Positions 34,156-44,697 of a stretch of 64,000 nucleotides of DNA are shown here, piece after piece. The DNA lies in contig JACTVC010000018.1 in the NCBI GenBank assembly GCA_018417955.1, positions 682,001 through 746,000 of the forward strand, written 5' to 3'. This stretch comes from Laccaria trichodermophora. Lineage: Eukaryota; Basidiomycota; Agaricomycetes; Agaricales; Hydnangiaceae. The notes under the pieces are model-generated. The model was given only the letters and a program-made list of their open reading frames with translations. It was not told the origin of the DNA and did no database searches. Position 1 is the stretch's first letter; each line of letters starts with the position of its first letter. The position numbers and the translations under genes are program-made.

Positions 34156-34489
34156 GTTGGGCCAGAGGTGGGTAGGCGTCGAAGCTATGTCCTTCTTATA
34201 CCGCACCGATTGCGAGGGTTGTCAGGGGTTGTCACATGGGTGGATGCCACCAAACGACCTATGTGGAAGGAAAGAAGTTGCCATTTGCATAAAGAACGGA
34301 TTTGGTACCCGGCGATCGGCCGTAAAGTATTTAGAATAACATGCAGGTGGAACCTCAACTTGCGGTGGTCCTCAAGCCTGGAATATGCACCTCGCAAGTT
34401 CCATATGTAATCGGATTACCAATGGAAGGTGTGTGTCTTTCAATTTCGTGCGCACTCGAGGTCGTAGAATGGCGTACAAGACAGGAGAA

Positions 34490-34495
34490 TGGGGT
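34490..34495. other. Target site duplication TGGGGT (left)
   Basis: Identical to 42538-42543 and directly abuts the left terminal inverted repeat. Confidence 0.85.
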
Positions 34496-34949
34496 TATGG
34501 CTGTCCGTTTGGGTAAAAATTCCGCATATATATATATTTGAGCATAAAATCATTTTGTATGCGCTTATATAATGTTAATGTCCCGCGCAATATTACTTGA
34601 GTGTGCGGAAACATTTTTGTCAGCGCCAAAATTCTTGACCTCTGTGCGGAAATATATTGACTTCCGCAGAAGTTTAATTACAGAGTGCAGAAATTTATCC
34701 ACAGTGCGCGGAAACTTATCCACAGTGCGCGGAAACTTATACAGGTGCGCTGAAATAAATTTCACCCCGGAAACATTCTATTTGTGCGCGGAAATATTCA
34801 TGTCTGGTGCGCGGATTTTTTACCCTCTTACCATTTTAGGAATGCCGTGCTGCCGTGATTAGGTAATTGATCTATTGTTGGCAGCCTCGGCACTGTAGGC
34901 GGAGTTTAAACTTCAAATATTATCTGACAAAGTCTTATTTTGGATGTGT
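34496..34949 (+). repeat. Left terminal inverted repeat with internal iterons
   Basis: Contains about eight copies of TGCGCGGAAA variants. Three are spaced about 21 bp apart near 34695-34760 (GTGCGCGGAAACTTATCCAC twice in tandem), a likely array of transposase-binding sites. Confidence 0.85.
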
Positions 34950-35042
34950 GACAAACATTATATTTTTATGCAAAAGAATGTATTCTAGTTAGAAGTATGG
35001 TGTGATTAAAAAATGATGGAATGTAGTCGTCGTGTGGTGTGA

Positions 35043-36433
35043 TTAGGCAGCAGGATTTGAACCATGAGGAATCCAAGGGTTTTCCCCATCATCAAAATTG
35101 ATAGATGAGAAAAAGGAGTCCTGGATAGCTTCGACACATGGAGGAGTAGAGGCTTTGTTGACAGGTGCAGGGACCATCACCCCAGGGGCTGACGATTCAG
35201 TGTCTAAATAAGTGGTAGAAAGTCAGGTTATAAAAAGAACCCAGCTATTGATTTTCGTACCGGACATACTGGAGATGCTAATGACATCCTGCTCCACCTC
35301 TTCACTCATATTTCTTCGACGTCGCAAAGATCGCTTGGTGCTGGGTAAAGGCACTGGGCTGAATGATGGGCTAGAGATCCTGGAGCCTGTTTCATCGGAG
35401 CTATGGTCGTCAACATCAGAGGCCTGGTGTGAAGCAGAGATGGCTGGTCTCCAAGTCTTGAGTGTCGCACTAGGAACTGGATTGCGGGTGACTAGAATCA
35501 AAATATGAACCCACTGTGGTTATTATGCTAGTGAAAGAGAACGACTTACCAAGATAGAGTGTACGGTTTGAGATGCTAACCTTGCTCTTTGCAAGCTGAC
35601 AAGCAGTGATAATATCAGAACCAGTCGGCAATCGGTCATCAGAATAGACAATGAGTGATTTTCGAGGAGGTTTCATACAAACCAGCCAAGAAGAATTTAT
35701 CATGTCATATGCCTCCGATTCACACAACCAGTCAAAGAGCTTGGGAAAGTGATTCCGGAGCTTCTCATCAAGTACCGAGTATGTGTCATCATGGTTAAAT
35801 TCGAACCCACCAGACCCTTTCATCACACAAAGTCCAGATTGCTTCATACCGGTAAGTGCAATGGCAGAGATGTCAACATCGTTCTGGAGACGGTATACTG
35901 GATGGAATGACGACGAGCTCTCCTCTGCTGCTGTATTCTAGAGAATTGTATAGATTAGGTGGCAGCATGTGAGCGAAAAGAAAATATAGAACATACCATT
36001 GTAACACCAACCACAAGGAACACAATCGTTCCAACGGCGAAGATGTCATCCTACAGGAAAAAACTCATGTGAGTTTTTTGAACATAAATAAATATAAATT
36101 TCGTACTGTACTTCCTGCCTTGGATGAGGGACCTCCACCACGAGACTGTTTGGCAGAAGAGCTACCAGAACGAAGACCTCGATTCGTCTCCTTGCAGGCT
36201 GCAGCCAGGCTGGTGCTATTGATCAGTGCTGTGAAACCTGCCAAACCCTTCTTTGATGAGGAGCCTGATGTAGATGTGCTTGCAACTCTGGCCAATGCTG
36301 CCTGTTTGACGCGTGCTGGAGAACTGACCCGACGCTTCTTGGTTGGATGGCGTTCTTCTGGAACATCCTCATCAGAGGAACGAGAAGCTGGTGGGCTAGC
36401 CTTTCGTTTCCCCTTAGAGGAACGACGAGACAT
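35043..36433 (-). CDS. Transposon-borne protein with nuclear-localisation-like motif, function unknown
   Basis: Begins MSRRSSKGKRKASPPASRSS at 36433. A Lys/Arg/Ser-rich N-terminus contains the NLS-like PTKKRRVSS. Short introns then link DDIFAVGTIVFLVVGVTM, NTAAEESSSSFHPVYRLQ, a folded-looking segment (KLRNHFPKLFDWLCESEAYD, then SWLVCMKPPRKSLIVYSDD and TGSDIITACQLAKSK), a basic Ser-rich stretch (SLRRRRNMSEEVEQDVISI) and a last exon ending IPHGSNPAA with TAA at 35043-35045. It is on the same strand as the transposase and about 130 bp downstream of it, inside the transposon. An accessory DNA-binding or regulatory role for transposition is plausible, but no known domain was recognised. Exon borders are inferred from GT..AG consensus. 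Confidence 0.65.
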
Positions 36434-36561
36434 TGGAAGAGCAGAAAGGAGGTAGAGAAATGATGTGGAAAATGAACGGGGAGAGTTGATGTGGGCCTGC
36501 CATGCAATTGCCCGGTTTATAAACAATAAGAGGATGTGGTGGTTGTCGGTAAAGTTGTAAA

Positions 36562-38763
36562 TTAAAGTGATAAAGACAAAATACTAGTCATCGCATACAG
36601 TCCTTGTGCCCATAACTCTAATCGGGGTTTCCAAATTTCGCTTGGAAGGACAATTGCATGTTCGGCCCTGTTTCTTCCGATATTAATTTTCTCCTGTTCA
36701 TTGAATGCATTTCCGTCTAATTCATCCAGGGTAACTCCATAACCACTAGGAAGCTCGCCACCTTCAGTCAATATTTTGAAACCACATTCAAACAAGACCA
36801 GGGTGTCCTGATCAAATGGGCAATGTCCAGGTGGAACAGGGACAGCCTCATGTCGAATATTGGAATCAATTCCCTGTAATCGACTCAGTTTTACGTCCAT
36901 AATTCAACATGGAACAGACCTCTGTATCAAAGTCATGATCTGAGCCAATGGTACCTTCGGACCGTTGTTCATCTACTTGCATGTTGACCTTCCACAAGTC
37001 AGTTTATTACGAATAATAAAGCAGATCAGTTACCTCATCCTCAGATCCTGGTTCATCCTCCTCTGAATGTTCTTCATCATCTGATCCCTCAGACAGATCG
37101 TCTACTTGCATGTCCACCTATCCATGAGTTAGTTTAGGTAAAATTCAAAGAAAGATCAATTACCACATCTTCAGCTCCCAGTTCATCCCCGTCAACCCTG
37201 CCATCCCATTCATCATCTAATGGATCAGGGCTTTCATCTCGTGACCCATCATCATCTTCGAAATCATAGAATGCATAAATTTCTTCCTCTGAAAGACCCT
37301 CACAATCATCATAAACACCATGTTGTAATTCTCCCAAAAGTGCCAGTTCCTAAGACAATAATAGAATCAAGTGTTCACCATGAGGCATAATTAAATTACA
37401 TACATTTGGAGACCGTCCTCCTCCTACTCCAGAAATCGGATGAGCATTCCATTCCTCACAGAATTTCTGACAATCTTCATTAATCATGTCAAGGAATAAA
37501 TAATGTAGGAGCCAGCGATGATGCGGATTCGTCCTCTCCAACAGATGACATCTCTCCAGTCGGGTGAAGAAGGCACGCCACTGACGCACAAATTGCTTCC
37601 CAACCTCAACCCACAGACGCTCAATGCGGGTATTAAACACCGAAGGACCCCACATGAAGCTGGCACGGTTGAGCCCACGCAGTAAGATCATAAGAATTGA
37701 GACATCCCTGTTTTCTCCTCCTCAATCACCACGTACTCGTGATGGGATGCCATGTACCAGGATTGCATCAATAAACATGTCAAGAACCGTTTCAGCCCTG
37801 TTATTTGTATTTGCGTGGAGGCCGGCAGCCTGCTCATATGTAATTAACTCGATCATGTCCAAGAATAAGTAGACACACTTTACGTGTATATCCATCGGCA
37901 ACACCATGGATAACAATTCCCCATGCAATCAGTTTATGGTGTCCATCAATGTGCCAAAGGGCATTCGGTCGAGGAACTTGATAGCGAGTTCGTTCCTTTT
38001 TTTTACCAACACGTTGCCGCAAACCTTGTCCAAGTGGATCAACACGCTTCATAGACGCCATAACACGGTGGCGTTGAATGCGCAAGGAATGTGCAGCCCG
38101 CAGACGACCAATAATATAAGCACGCCCACCAGTAGGGTTTTCCTGATAATATTTCCGAACCACAGCATCTAGTTCCTCATCATTTATTTCATCATACCTG
38201 AGATTAATATCTGCTTCCTGAATCCGTGCTTGTAGAGTTTTTCGATTGATGCCCAAAACGGTTGCAAGAACTGTGGTTGGGATTCGCCTTCCTTTCTGGA
38301 AAGCATCATGAAGAACCTTCGGATCAACAAATTTTTTGGGTCGGCCACGTTTCCCACTGCATATTGAATAGATATGGTTAGGAATTGTAATATTAGCAGC
38401 TAACCTGAAAAATATTTGGTTCAAATTAATGGAATCTCTAGCGATGCCACTCATTACATACTCGTCTTTTGCTGATGTCCAATGTTCCTGAATGACCGCC
38501 AAGAGTGCGGTAAATTCATCAGCAACTTGCTTGATCCATTCAAGGGGTAATGATTCAGATTCTGCTGACTCGGTCAACAAAAGAACCACCGGGTATGCTT
38601 CCACAATGATTGCATTTCCATATTGTCGGAGACGGTGGGCCTCAACACTCCCCGTTTCAATGTAAGACGATCCGGTATGGTATATTTGGTATAGTGTTTG
38701 ATAGGCATTCTGAACGGCAATTGACCAGGGCTTTTGAGACTGTGGAAGAGGGGAGAGAGGCAT
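36562..38763 (-). pseudogene. Integrase-type DDE transposase with one premature stop
   Basis: The likely start is MPLSPLPQSQKPWSIAVQNA at 38763. After a helical N-terminal region come a basic GKRGRPKKF linker and a helix-turn-helix (RRIPTTVLATVLGINRKTLQ). The catalytic core follows: ALWHIDGHHKLI (first Asp), GIVIHGVADGYTRK, an intron, HANTNNRAETVLDMF and IPSRVRGD (second Asp), then TGA at 37722-37724 where the family has Arg. The same frame resumes GGEN and RIERLWVEVGKQFVRQW (catalytic Glu), and an acidic tail runs to WKPRLELWAQGLYAMTSILS at 36562. All three catalytic residues are there; only the CGA-to-TGA change stops it. Exons beyond the stop look intact, so the mutation is recent. Readthrough or error are alternatives. 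Confidence 0.82.
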
Positions 38764-38863
38764 GTGTGTCGATGCGTCAAGCTGTAGTGAATTGTATATA
38801 TATACCCTGATTTCACCGCTCAAAGACCGAGAAGAACCGCTCTTTCTCCCCCCCAACCTGGCT
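38764..38863. promoter_or_regulatory. Bidirectional promoter between transposase and BTB gene
   Basis: Only 100 bp separate the two divergent ATGs. A TATATATATA run lies near 38796-38806 in the middle. It implies shared control of the transposase and the BTB cargo gene. Confidence 0.5.
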
Positions 38864-39968
38864 ATGTCCTCATCAGCTGACATGCTTCTACCTGCATCAC
38901 CCGACTTATCTCCATCCACTGAGCTGGCCAAAGCCCAATCAAATAGTCAGCAGACATTTTCCTTCCATCCCAAGTATGCTCTACCAGTGTATGAGGTTGT
39001 GTTCTCAGTATGGACTATTTATAATTTTTCATTCAATTAAGACGAGTTCTAACTCCGTTCTCTTAGGTTGAAGGGAAAGGGTTTATTTTAGATTCTTCAA
39101 AATTGTCCCGCCATTCCCCCTTTCTGGGACACATGCTTTCCGATGGGAACTTAGGTGGGACACTGGATCCCGGAACAGAGGTTTGCGAAGGTTCTCAAAA
39201 GGAACGCGAAGGCTCTAGAAAAAATCCCATTATCATTGCAGGGTTGACTGCCCAAGCGTTTGAGGATTTTATGGATTGGTTTAATCATACGTCTGTCTTG
39301 CTTCCTTTTAATATAATTTAATACTGATTTAATTTGTGGGTGGACATAGTGCATTAGAGCCACTGAAAACAGAACATACGGAGCAATTGCTTAACATTCT
39401 CCATATATCGCACATGTGGCAAATGGAGCAAGGTGTGACATTTGCTGCCTCGCAACTCATCAAGCAATCACTTCACCCGGTTCATCGACTTCGGTTGGCC
39501 CGGCAATATGGTCTCCAAGACTGGATCGAGATCCCTCTTCGCATGCTGCTGAGCACTCCTCTTGAGCTTTATACAGAGGTGAACGAGAACAATTTGGACT
39601 TCCCTCTTTATATGATTATCGCTACTACGAAGGAATCAATTTCTACAGCAAGAAAGCGCCTCGCACATCACCCTCCCTTCCCAACCGACTCTGACAACAC
39701 CCCTTTTTGCCTTCATCACACCATCTGCAAAAAGGTATGGTATGAGAAATGGTTCCTGGTACTTGGCCGAAGCATTCACCACCCCTCTGAACATTTTCCA
39801 ATTATCTTAATCCCAGAGACGCTGGAGAAGATGGACCATCGCGGGATGAATCCTGAATGCAAGAAGTATGTTCTTGAGTGGATTCAGACAAACTTTTTCA
39901 GTCTTATTCGCAAAGAGGAGGATTTGATTCAGCAGGCGATCACTACTGTTCACGGGATGTTCTTTTAA
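38864..39968 (+). CDS. BTB/POZ-domain protein carried by the transposon
   Basis: ATG at 38864 (MSSSADMLLPASPDLSPSTE). Exon 1 ends in YEVVFSV. Exon 2 continues EGKGFILDSSKLSRHSPFL, GHMLSDGNLGG and NPIIIAGLTAQAFEDFMDWF, the BTB fold as found in many basidiomycete proteins. Exon 3 gives LEPLKTEHTEQLLNILHISH, VTFAASQLIKQSLHPVHRLR and LARQYGLQDWIEIPLRMLLS, the usual helical BACK-like continuation, and ends at 39968. BTB proteins act as dimerisation modules, often as adaptors for cullin-3 ubiquitin ligases. Here the gene lies fully between transposon ends and shares a promoter with the transposase. Whether it is captured host DNA or a regular component of this family is unknown. No lesion was seen. 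Confidence 0.8.
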
Positions 39969-40532
39969 TTACATTACTTTTATCATAACTGTTGTTTGTG
40001 TACATGATGGCTCATAAATTTGTCAATTGCATCACAAATCCAAGCTGGATTGTCGTTACACTTTTTGGGGATCTCCAAATACATGTTAGACATGCATATC
40101 TCATTTCTTACATGAAAGGAGCATTTTGAACATGAGTAAATGCACAATAGATTTTGATCCTATTCAAATATATATTATAGCATTAAAAATCCGGTTAAAA
40201 GGAGCTCTAAAACATCTTAATTGGACATGTTTTGCATGTGCTAGAGCCTGTGTGACCTGTGTATAATCAGCCTCAATAATTTCGCATTTTTCAACTCCTC
40301 AAGACACCGCCACTCGTAAATTTTGTGTATATTAACTTTAAACTATATTCAGTTGTGTGAAATGTATTTTTTAGAGTTTCAAGCTTTTTCCCCCAGGTGC
40401 AGAGGGTAGGATATGTTTTTTTGGCGTTTGTTTATTAGTGCTGATCAACAAACTGTTTGGATAAACAAAGGTTAGCCAAACAAACAAACACGGCACGTTG
40501 ATATTTTGAAACCATGCTTCTTCCGTTTCCCC
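39969..40532. other. Non-coding interior of the transposon
   Basis: A/T-rich sequence downstream of the BTB gene; only short frames and no recognisable domain. Confidence 0.5.
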
Positions 40533-41126
40533 ACCCCACTCTACCTGCCCAACGTCGACCCCACAGGACATGCATCCGTGTGCGGTGCGTGTCTACGGTC
40601 ACCACCTCGTACGCAGGTGGTGCCGGCCCAATGGGTGTTCGTCGGTGATAGTCGAGTGTGGGGGTTATCTGCCACGTCAGCACCACACGAGTAGCGACGA
40701 CAACGACGCTGGCCCCTCCCTTCTTTCAGGGATATGGGGACGGCGACGATGTCGATGCTGGCCCTCTGCTACGTCAGCACCACCCACCACGCGAATAACA
40801 ACAACCACTACGACTGCCCCTCCACTCACTGAGGGATTTGGATTCCGGGCGAGGAAGGCGACGGTGAGGAAGGTGATGGCGAGGAAGGCAACGGCGACGC
40901 ATCATTTCCCCCCACTCTACCTCCCTCAATATCGACCCCACAGGACATGCATCCGTGTGCGGTGCATGTCTACGGTCACCACCTCGTATGCAGGTGGTGC
41001 CGGCCCAATGGGTGTTCGTCGGGGGTAGTCGAGTGTGGAGGTTATCTGCCACATCAGCACCACACGAGTAGCGACGACAACGACGCTGGCCCCTCCCTTC
41101 TTTCAGGGATATGGGGACGGCGATGA
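40533..41126. repeat. Direct duplication, offset about 376 bp
   Basis: About 215 bp starting CCCCACTCTACCT (near 40534) recurs at about 40910 with few changes (shared phrases CAGGACATGCATCCGTGTGC and CAGGTGGTGCCGGCCCAATG). The stretch is G/C-rich compared with the rest of the transposon and may be a separate nested insertion. Confidence 0.75.
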
Positions 41127-41886
41127 TGACGTCTTTCACGGCGAAGGCGCGACGTCGTCTATCCTTCGTCTGCCATGTCAACGGTTTTTTTCCCTTTTGC
41201 GTTTGTAGGTACAAATTCAATAGCTATTGTAATGTAATGTACAGTGTAATTAGATTATATGATAGAACAGTAGATTGGTATATTGTGATGATATTGTAAC
41301 ATTTATTTGTGAAGATATAGCCAGTGAAAGAGCAGGAAATGCGATAGGACTTCACGGTATTCAGGCATATTGACTCTCCTCAGTGGTGCGTGATGGTATA
41401 AACGATGTGTGTGACATTTGGTCATAGGACAGGTGCCTGCATCACATCGTGCAGCCTGAGGTACTTTTGAGTATTATATATTGGGCTGGGAACATCCTGT
41501 GCCTCTAATTTTTTTTACAGACACTCAAAAATAGATAATCTTACAATAACTGGTAACCTTGTACCTTAGTGAGTGACGCCCCGGTCTGTGAAGCCACGGA
41601 TTGACGTAGGTCCCGTAGTTTGGCTTTGTTTACTGGCGTCGTCCACTACGCTGCAAGAGCGTCGACGCCAGGTGCAGTGACAATGCCGTGTCCTGTGCCT
41701 TTAAAACTGAGTCAGTACACTTATATATATCTACACTTATGGTATTTAACTTTGTTCTATCTTAGTGAATGACGCCCCAGTCTGTGGAGAGGAGGTTTCT
41801 GTCAACGGGTGGGTCACGTGCCTTCTAAAGATGTCAATTGTAAATTATAATAGACTTCTGCAATTGTTTACACACGGAACATAAAG
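41127..41886. other. Non-coding transposon interior with short repeats
   Basis: Two copies of TTAGTGA(G/A)TGACGCCCC(G/A)GTCTG occur near 41566 and 41763. An interrupted palindrome GGCGTCG...CGACGCC lies near 41635-41672. No gene was recognised. Confidence 0.5.
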
Positions 41887-42025
41887 GTGAGATACACGCG
41901 AGTTCACAATTTTCTTATAAACACGAGTCAATTTATAATACACACAGGTCAATTTATGAATACACGCAGGTCAACTTATACAGGCGGGGCAGGTTATACA
42001 CGTGGGGCAAGTTATAATACACGCA
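41887..42025. repeat. Subterminal direct repeats next to the right TIR
   Basis: Five to six degenerate units of about 20-25 bp (TTATAATACACACAGGTCAA, TTATACAGGCGGGGCAGG, TTATACACGTGGGGCAAG) lie 60-200 bp inside the right TIR. There is no matching set beside the left TIR. Confidence 0.65.
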
Positions 42026-42083
42026 TTTTATTTTTTGTGCAGTTTGAACAGCATATTCTGTATCTCACCATGCTTAAGGATTT

Positions 42084-42537
42084 ACACATCCAAAATAAGA
42101 CTTTGTCAGATAATATTTGAAGTTTAAACTCCGCCTACAGTGCCGAGGCTGCCAACAATAGATCAATTACCTAATCACGGCAGCACGGCATTCCTAAAAT
42201 GGTAAGAGGGTAAAAAATCCGCGCACCAGACATGAATGTTTCCGCGCACAAATAGAATGTTTCCGGGGTGAAATTTATTTCAGCGCACCTGTATAAGTTT
42301 CCGCGCACTGTGGATAAGTTTCCGCGCACTGTGGATAAATTTCTGCACTCTGTAATTAAACTTCTGCGGAAGTCAATATATTTCCGCACAGAGGTCAAGA
42401 ATTTTGGCGCTGACAAAAATGTTTCCGCACACTCAAGTAATATTGCGCGGGACATTAACATTATATAAGCGCATACAAAATGATTTTATGCTCAAATATA
42501 TATATATGCGGAATTTTTACCCAAACGGACAGCCATA
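42084..42537 (-). repeat. Right terminal inverted repeat
   Basis: Inverted copy of 34496-34949 that keeps the same iterons. The few differences include one base in the 42,220-42,240 region. Confidence 0.85.
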
Positions 42538-42543
42538 TGGGGT
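42538..42543. other. Target site duplication TGGGGT (right)
   Basis: Directly follows the CCATA terminus of the transposon and matches 34490-34495. Confidence 0.85.
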
Positions 42544-44697
42544 AGTTGTGGTGACCGCCAGAGCAGGTGTGGATAGCATATGGGCCAGCTTTGAGAAGGA
42601 CGTCGCCAAGCAACAGGCTTGAGCGCATGCACCGATGTTTTCTCAGTGAGCATCTGACATGCCACGTTCGTCAATTGCCACATCGCAGCCACCAACGTTC
42701 AGCGCTTCAGCGCTCAATAATGGCTTCGCGCTCATTCCGAGATAATAATGCAGCGTTCAGTGCCCCTGCATTCGCAGATGAGGCCAGAGAGTAGGAGAGC
42801 AAACGGGATTTGAAAACTCTCCGGAAACTCCATGGATTTTGTAGAGTCAGGTGATTCCCGATCAAGCTATCACATGACTTCTAGACGACGCGTCAAGCAA
42901 GGCGCGTCTAGCAGTGCGGTGTTATGATCCCTCAATTCGCGACAACTATACATTCATAATTCGTACCTAAATGGAGTATCTTACAATGTAGAATATCAAT
43001 CACCTTCTCTTGGTAGCAAGCGAGGTGAGCGGGTGGCCAGAGACGGAAATTGGTCGACGACCTCGGTTGTATTTTTTGAAGAAACAAACGACAGAGGCTT
43101 TCTCAAAGTACGCCTTGCACATTTGGTCGGTGCACGACCCTGCAGCAACATGAGTGCACAGCGCCTTGACGCAGCGTGCCTTGATTGTCTTCTCTGAAGA
43201 TGGCGGGAGGAAGGCCCTCTTAAGGCCCACTCTGCATAACGGTTCGACAGGCGGTGGGATGAGACGAAGCACAGGGTTGAGCCATGGAGGATCCTTGAGG
43301 CCGCATGTGAAGAGGGACATCTGGCAGAGGAATAGCGACGACAGAAACGGGCGGGGTGAAGCGCTCACCACAAGCTCACCAGGAACCTACGCGAGAGGTC
43401 ACGTTTGGCAATCACGTTCAATGCCGCGTGACTCTATGGACTCTCTGAAATTCTGGACTCCCGGACGGTTTTTAAATCCCATTTATTCTGGAGAGTAAGA
43501 CTTAAAGCCAAGGTCCATTCGAACGCGTGACGGCTTTGTCTGAATCATGTGATGCTACAATATGTAAGTTGTCACTGTGACGTTACACTAACAGGTCACA
43601 GTTCTGCTCATTCAAATATTCAGCGCTCGCTACTCGCTTTAACAACACCCTTTGGCGCTCCGAGCCGTCGTTGCTTCTGAAGAGAAGATAAAGGAAGGCC
43701 GCCCAAAAATCTTGTTCATGAGCGGTGGACAAGCGGTGGAGAGAGTTGTTCAAGAGGACGCACCAGACACACCCTGAATTCAGAATAACGTTGGATATGT
43801 GCGCACTTTGGGGTACCGTTTTTTTTCCACAAGATTCCCCTTTCGCCGGTCTACAATAACTTATGAGCGAGTCCGAGGGTTCGGACTCGGTTGCTAATTC
43901 CGATACTCAGAAACCTGAAAGACACTCCATTTTTCGCACTTTTGGCAGGTGTTGGCGCCAATATTCACTACGTGCCGTTTCGGCTACGTACCTTACTAGC
44001 GCTTGCTTCAATTGTTGAAGTTGCCTGGAAACTGATGCTTCTATCGTGTCTCACTCCGGTCTCACTCACCAAAGGCGAGTAGCTTTGATAGCTCAGTTTC
44101 CGCCGAACCTAATCCACAACAGTCAACTGGCGTGAATGGACTTCCTTCTTCTAACATTTGAGGGAGTTCCTTTCCGATGACAAAGCCTCGTGTGCCGAGT
44201 CGGGCTAAAGGGACAACCGGGAATGATACGGCACATGTCGAAACCTGCTTCAACCGAGCCCCGTGTGCCATAGTTATGAGCCGGAATAGGTTCTACTGGC
44301 AAATTACTAAGTGAGCCCTCTTACCTTTCGACCGTCTATATGCCCTCATGGCTGCCCCGCACTCCGTCTAGCAGGTTCACAATCATAAACCTTTTCGCAA
44401 TGGATATAAGCCTCCTAGCCAAACTCCATTGTCAATTGATACAGACTGAGCTAGATCGGGAGAACCTGTGTCTGTGTGCACAACTTCTACGGCGTCTTCG
44501 ATCTTGACAATAGGCATGTCCAAATGTGTGCATTATCGCGATTGAACCATCGAACACTTATAAAACCATCAACAAACCGTAGTATTCCCCAAGAGCTGGC
44601 CTCTCACCCCCTGAATTGTCCTCTGGAGCTGGTTTTCCGGTTTCAATCAAGTTTGCCGTACAAATTACAACTTCATCAGCCCATAAATTATCGCCTC
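42544..44697. other. Intergenic, about 2.1 kb, no gene accepted
   Basis: A Cys-rich frame on the minus strand near 43000-43370 lacks a usable ATG and a recognisable family. The rest shows short frames only. Confidence 0.4.

Larger units (their letters stand above)
34496..42537. mobile_element. 8.0-kb IS3-like/integrase DNA transposon with 454-bp TIRs
   Basis: Terminal inverted repeats 34496-34949 and 42084-42537 begin TATGGCTGTCCGTTTGGG and look almost identical. They are flanked by the perfect 6-bp duplication TGGGGT. The interior encodes an integrase-fold DDE transposase (minus), a divergent BTB-domain gene (plus) and a third gene (minus). The TAYGG terminus, 6-bp duplication and rve-like transposase agree with what I recall of the eukaryotic IS3EU superfamily, but the class name should be checked. 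Near-identical ends imply a recent arrival. The transposase has one premature stop, so this copy would need help in trans. Confidence 0.85.

Noticed and set aside
43000..43371. Cys-rich minus-strand frame as a small secreted protein
   Set aside because: No usable ATG or signal peptide, no recognisable family, and no convincing upstream exon was found.
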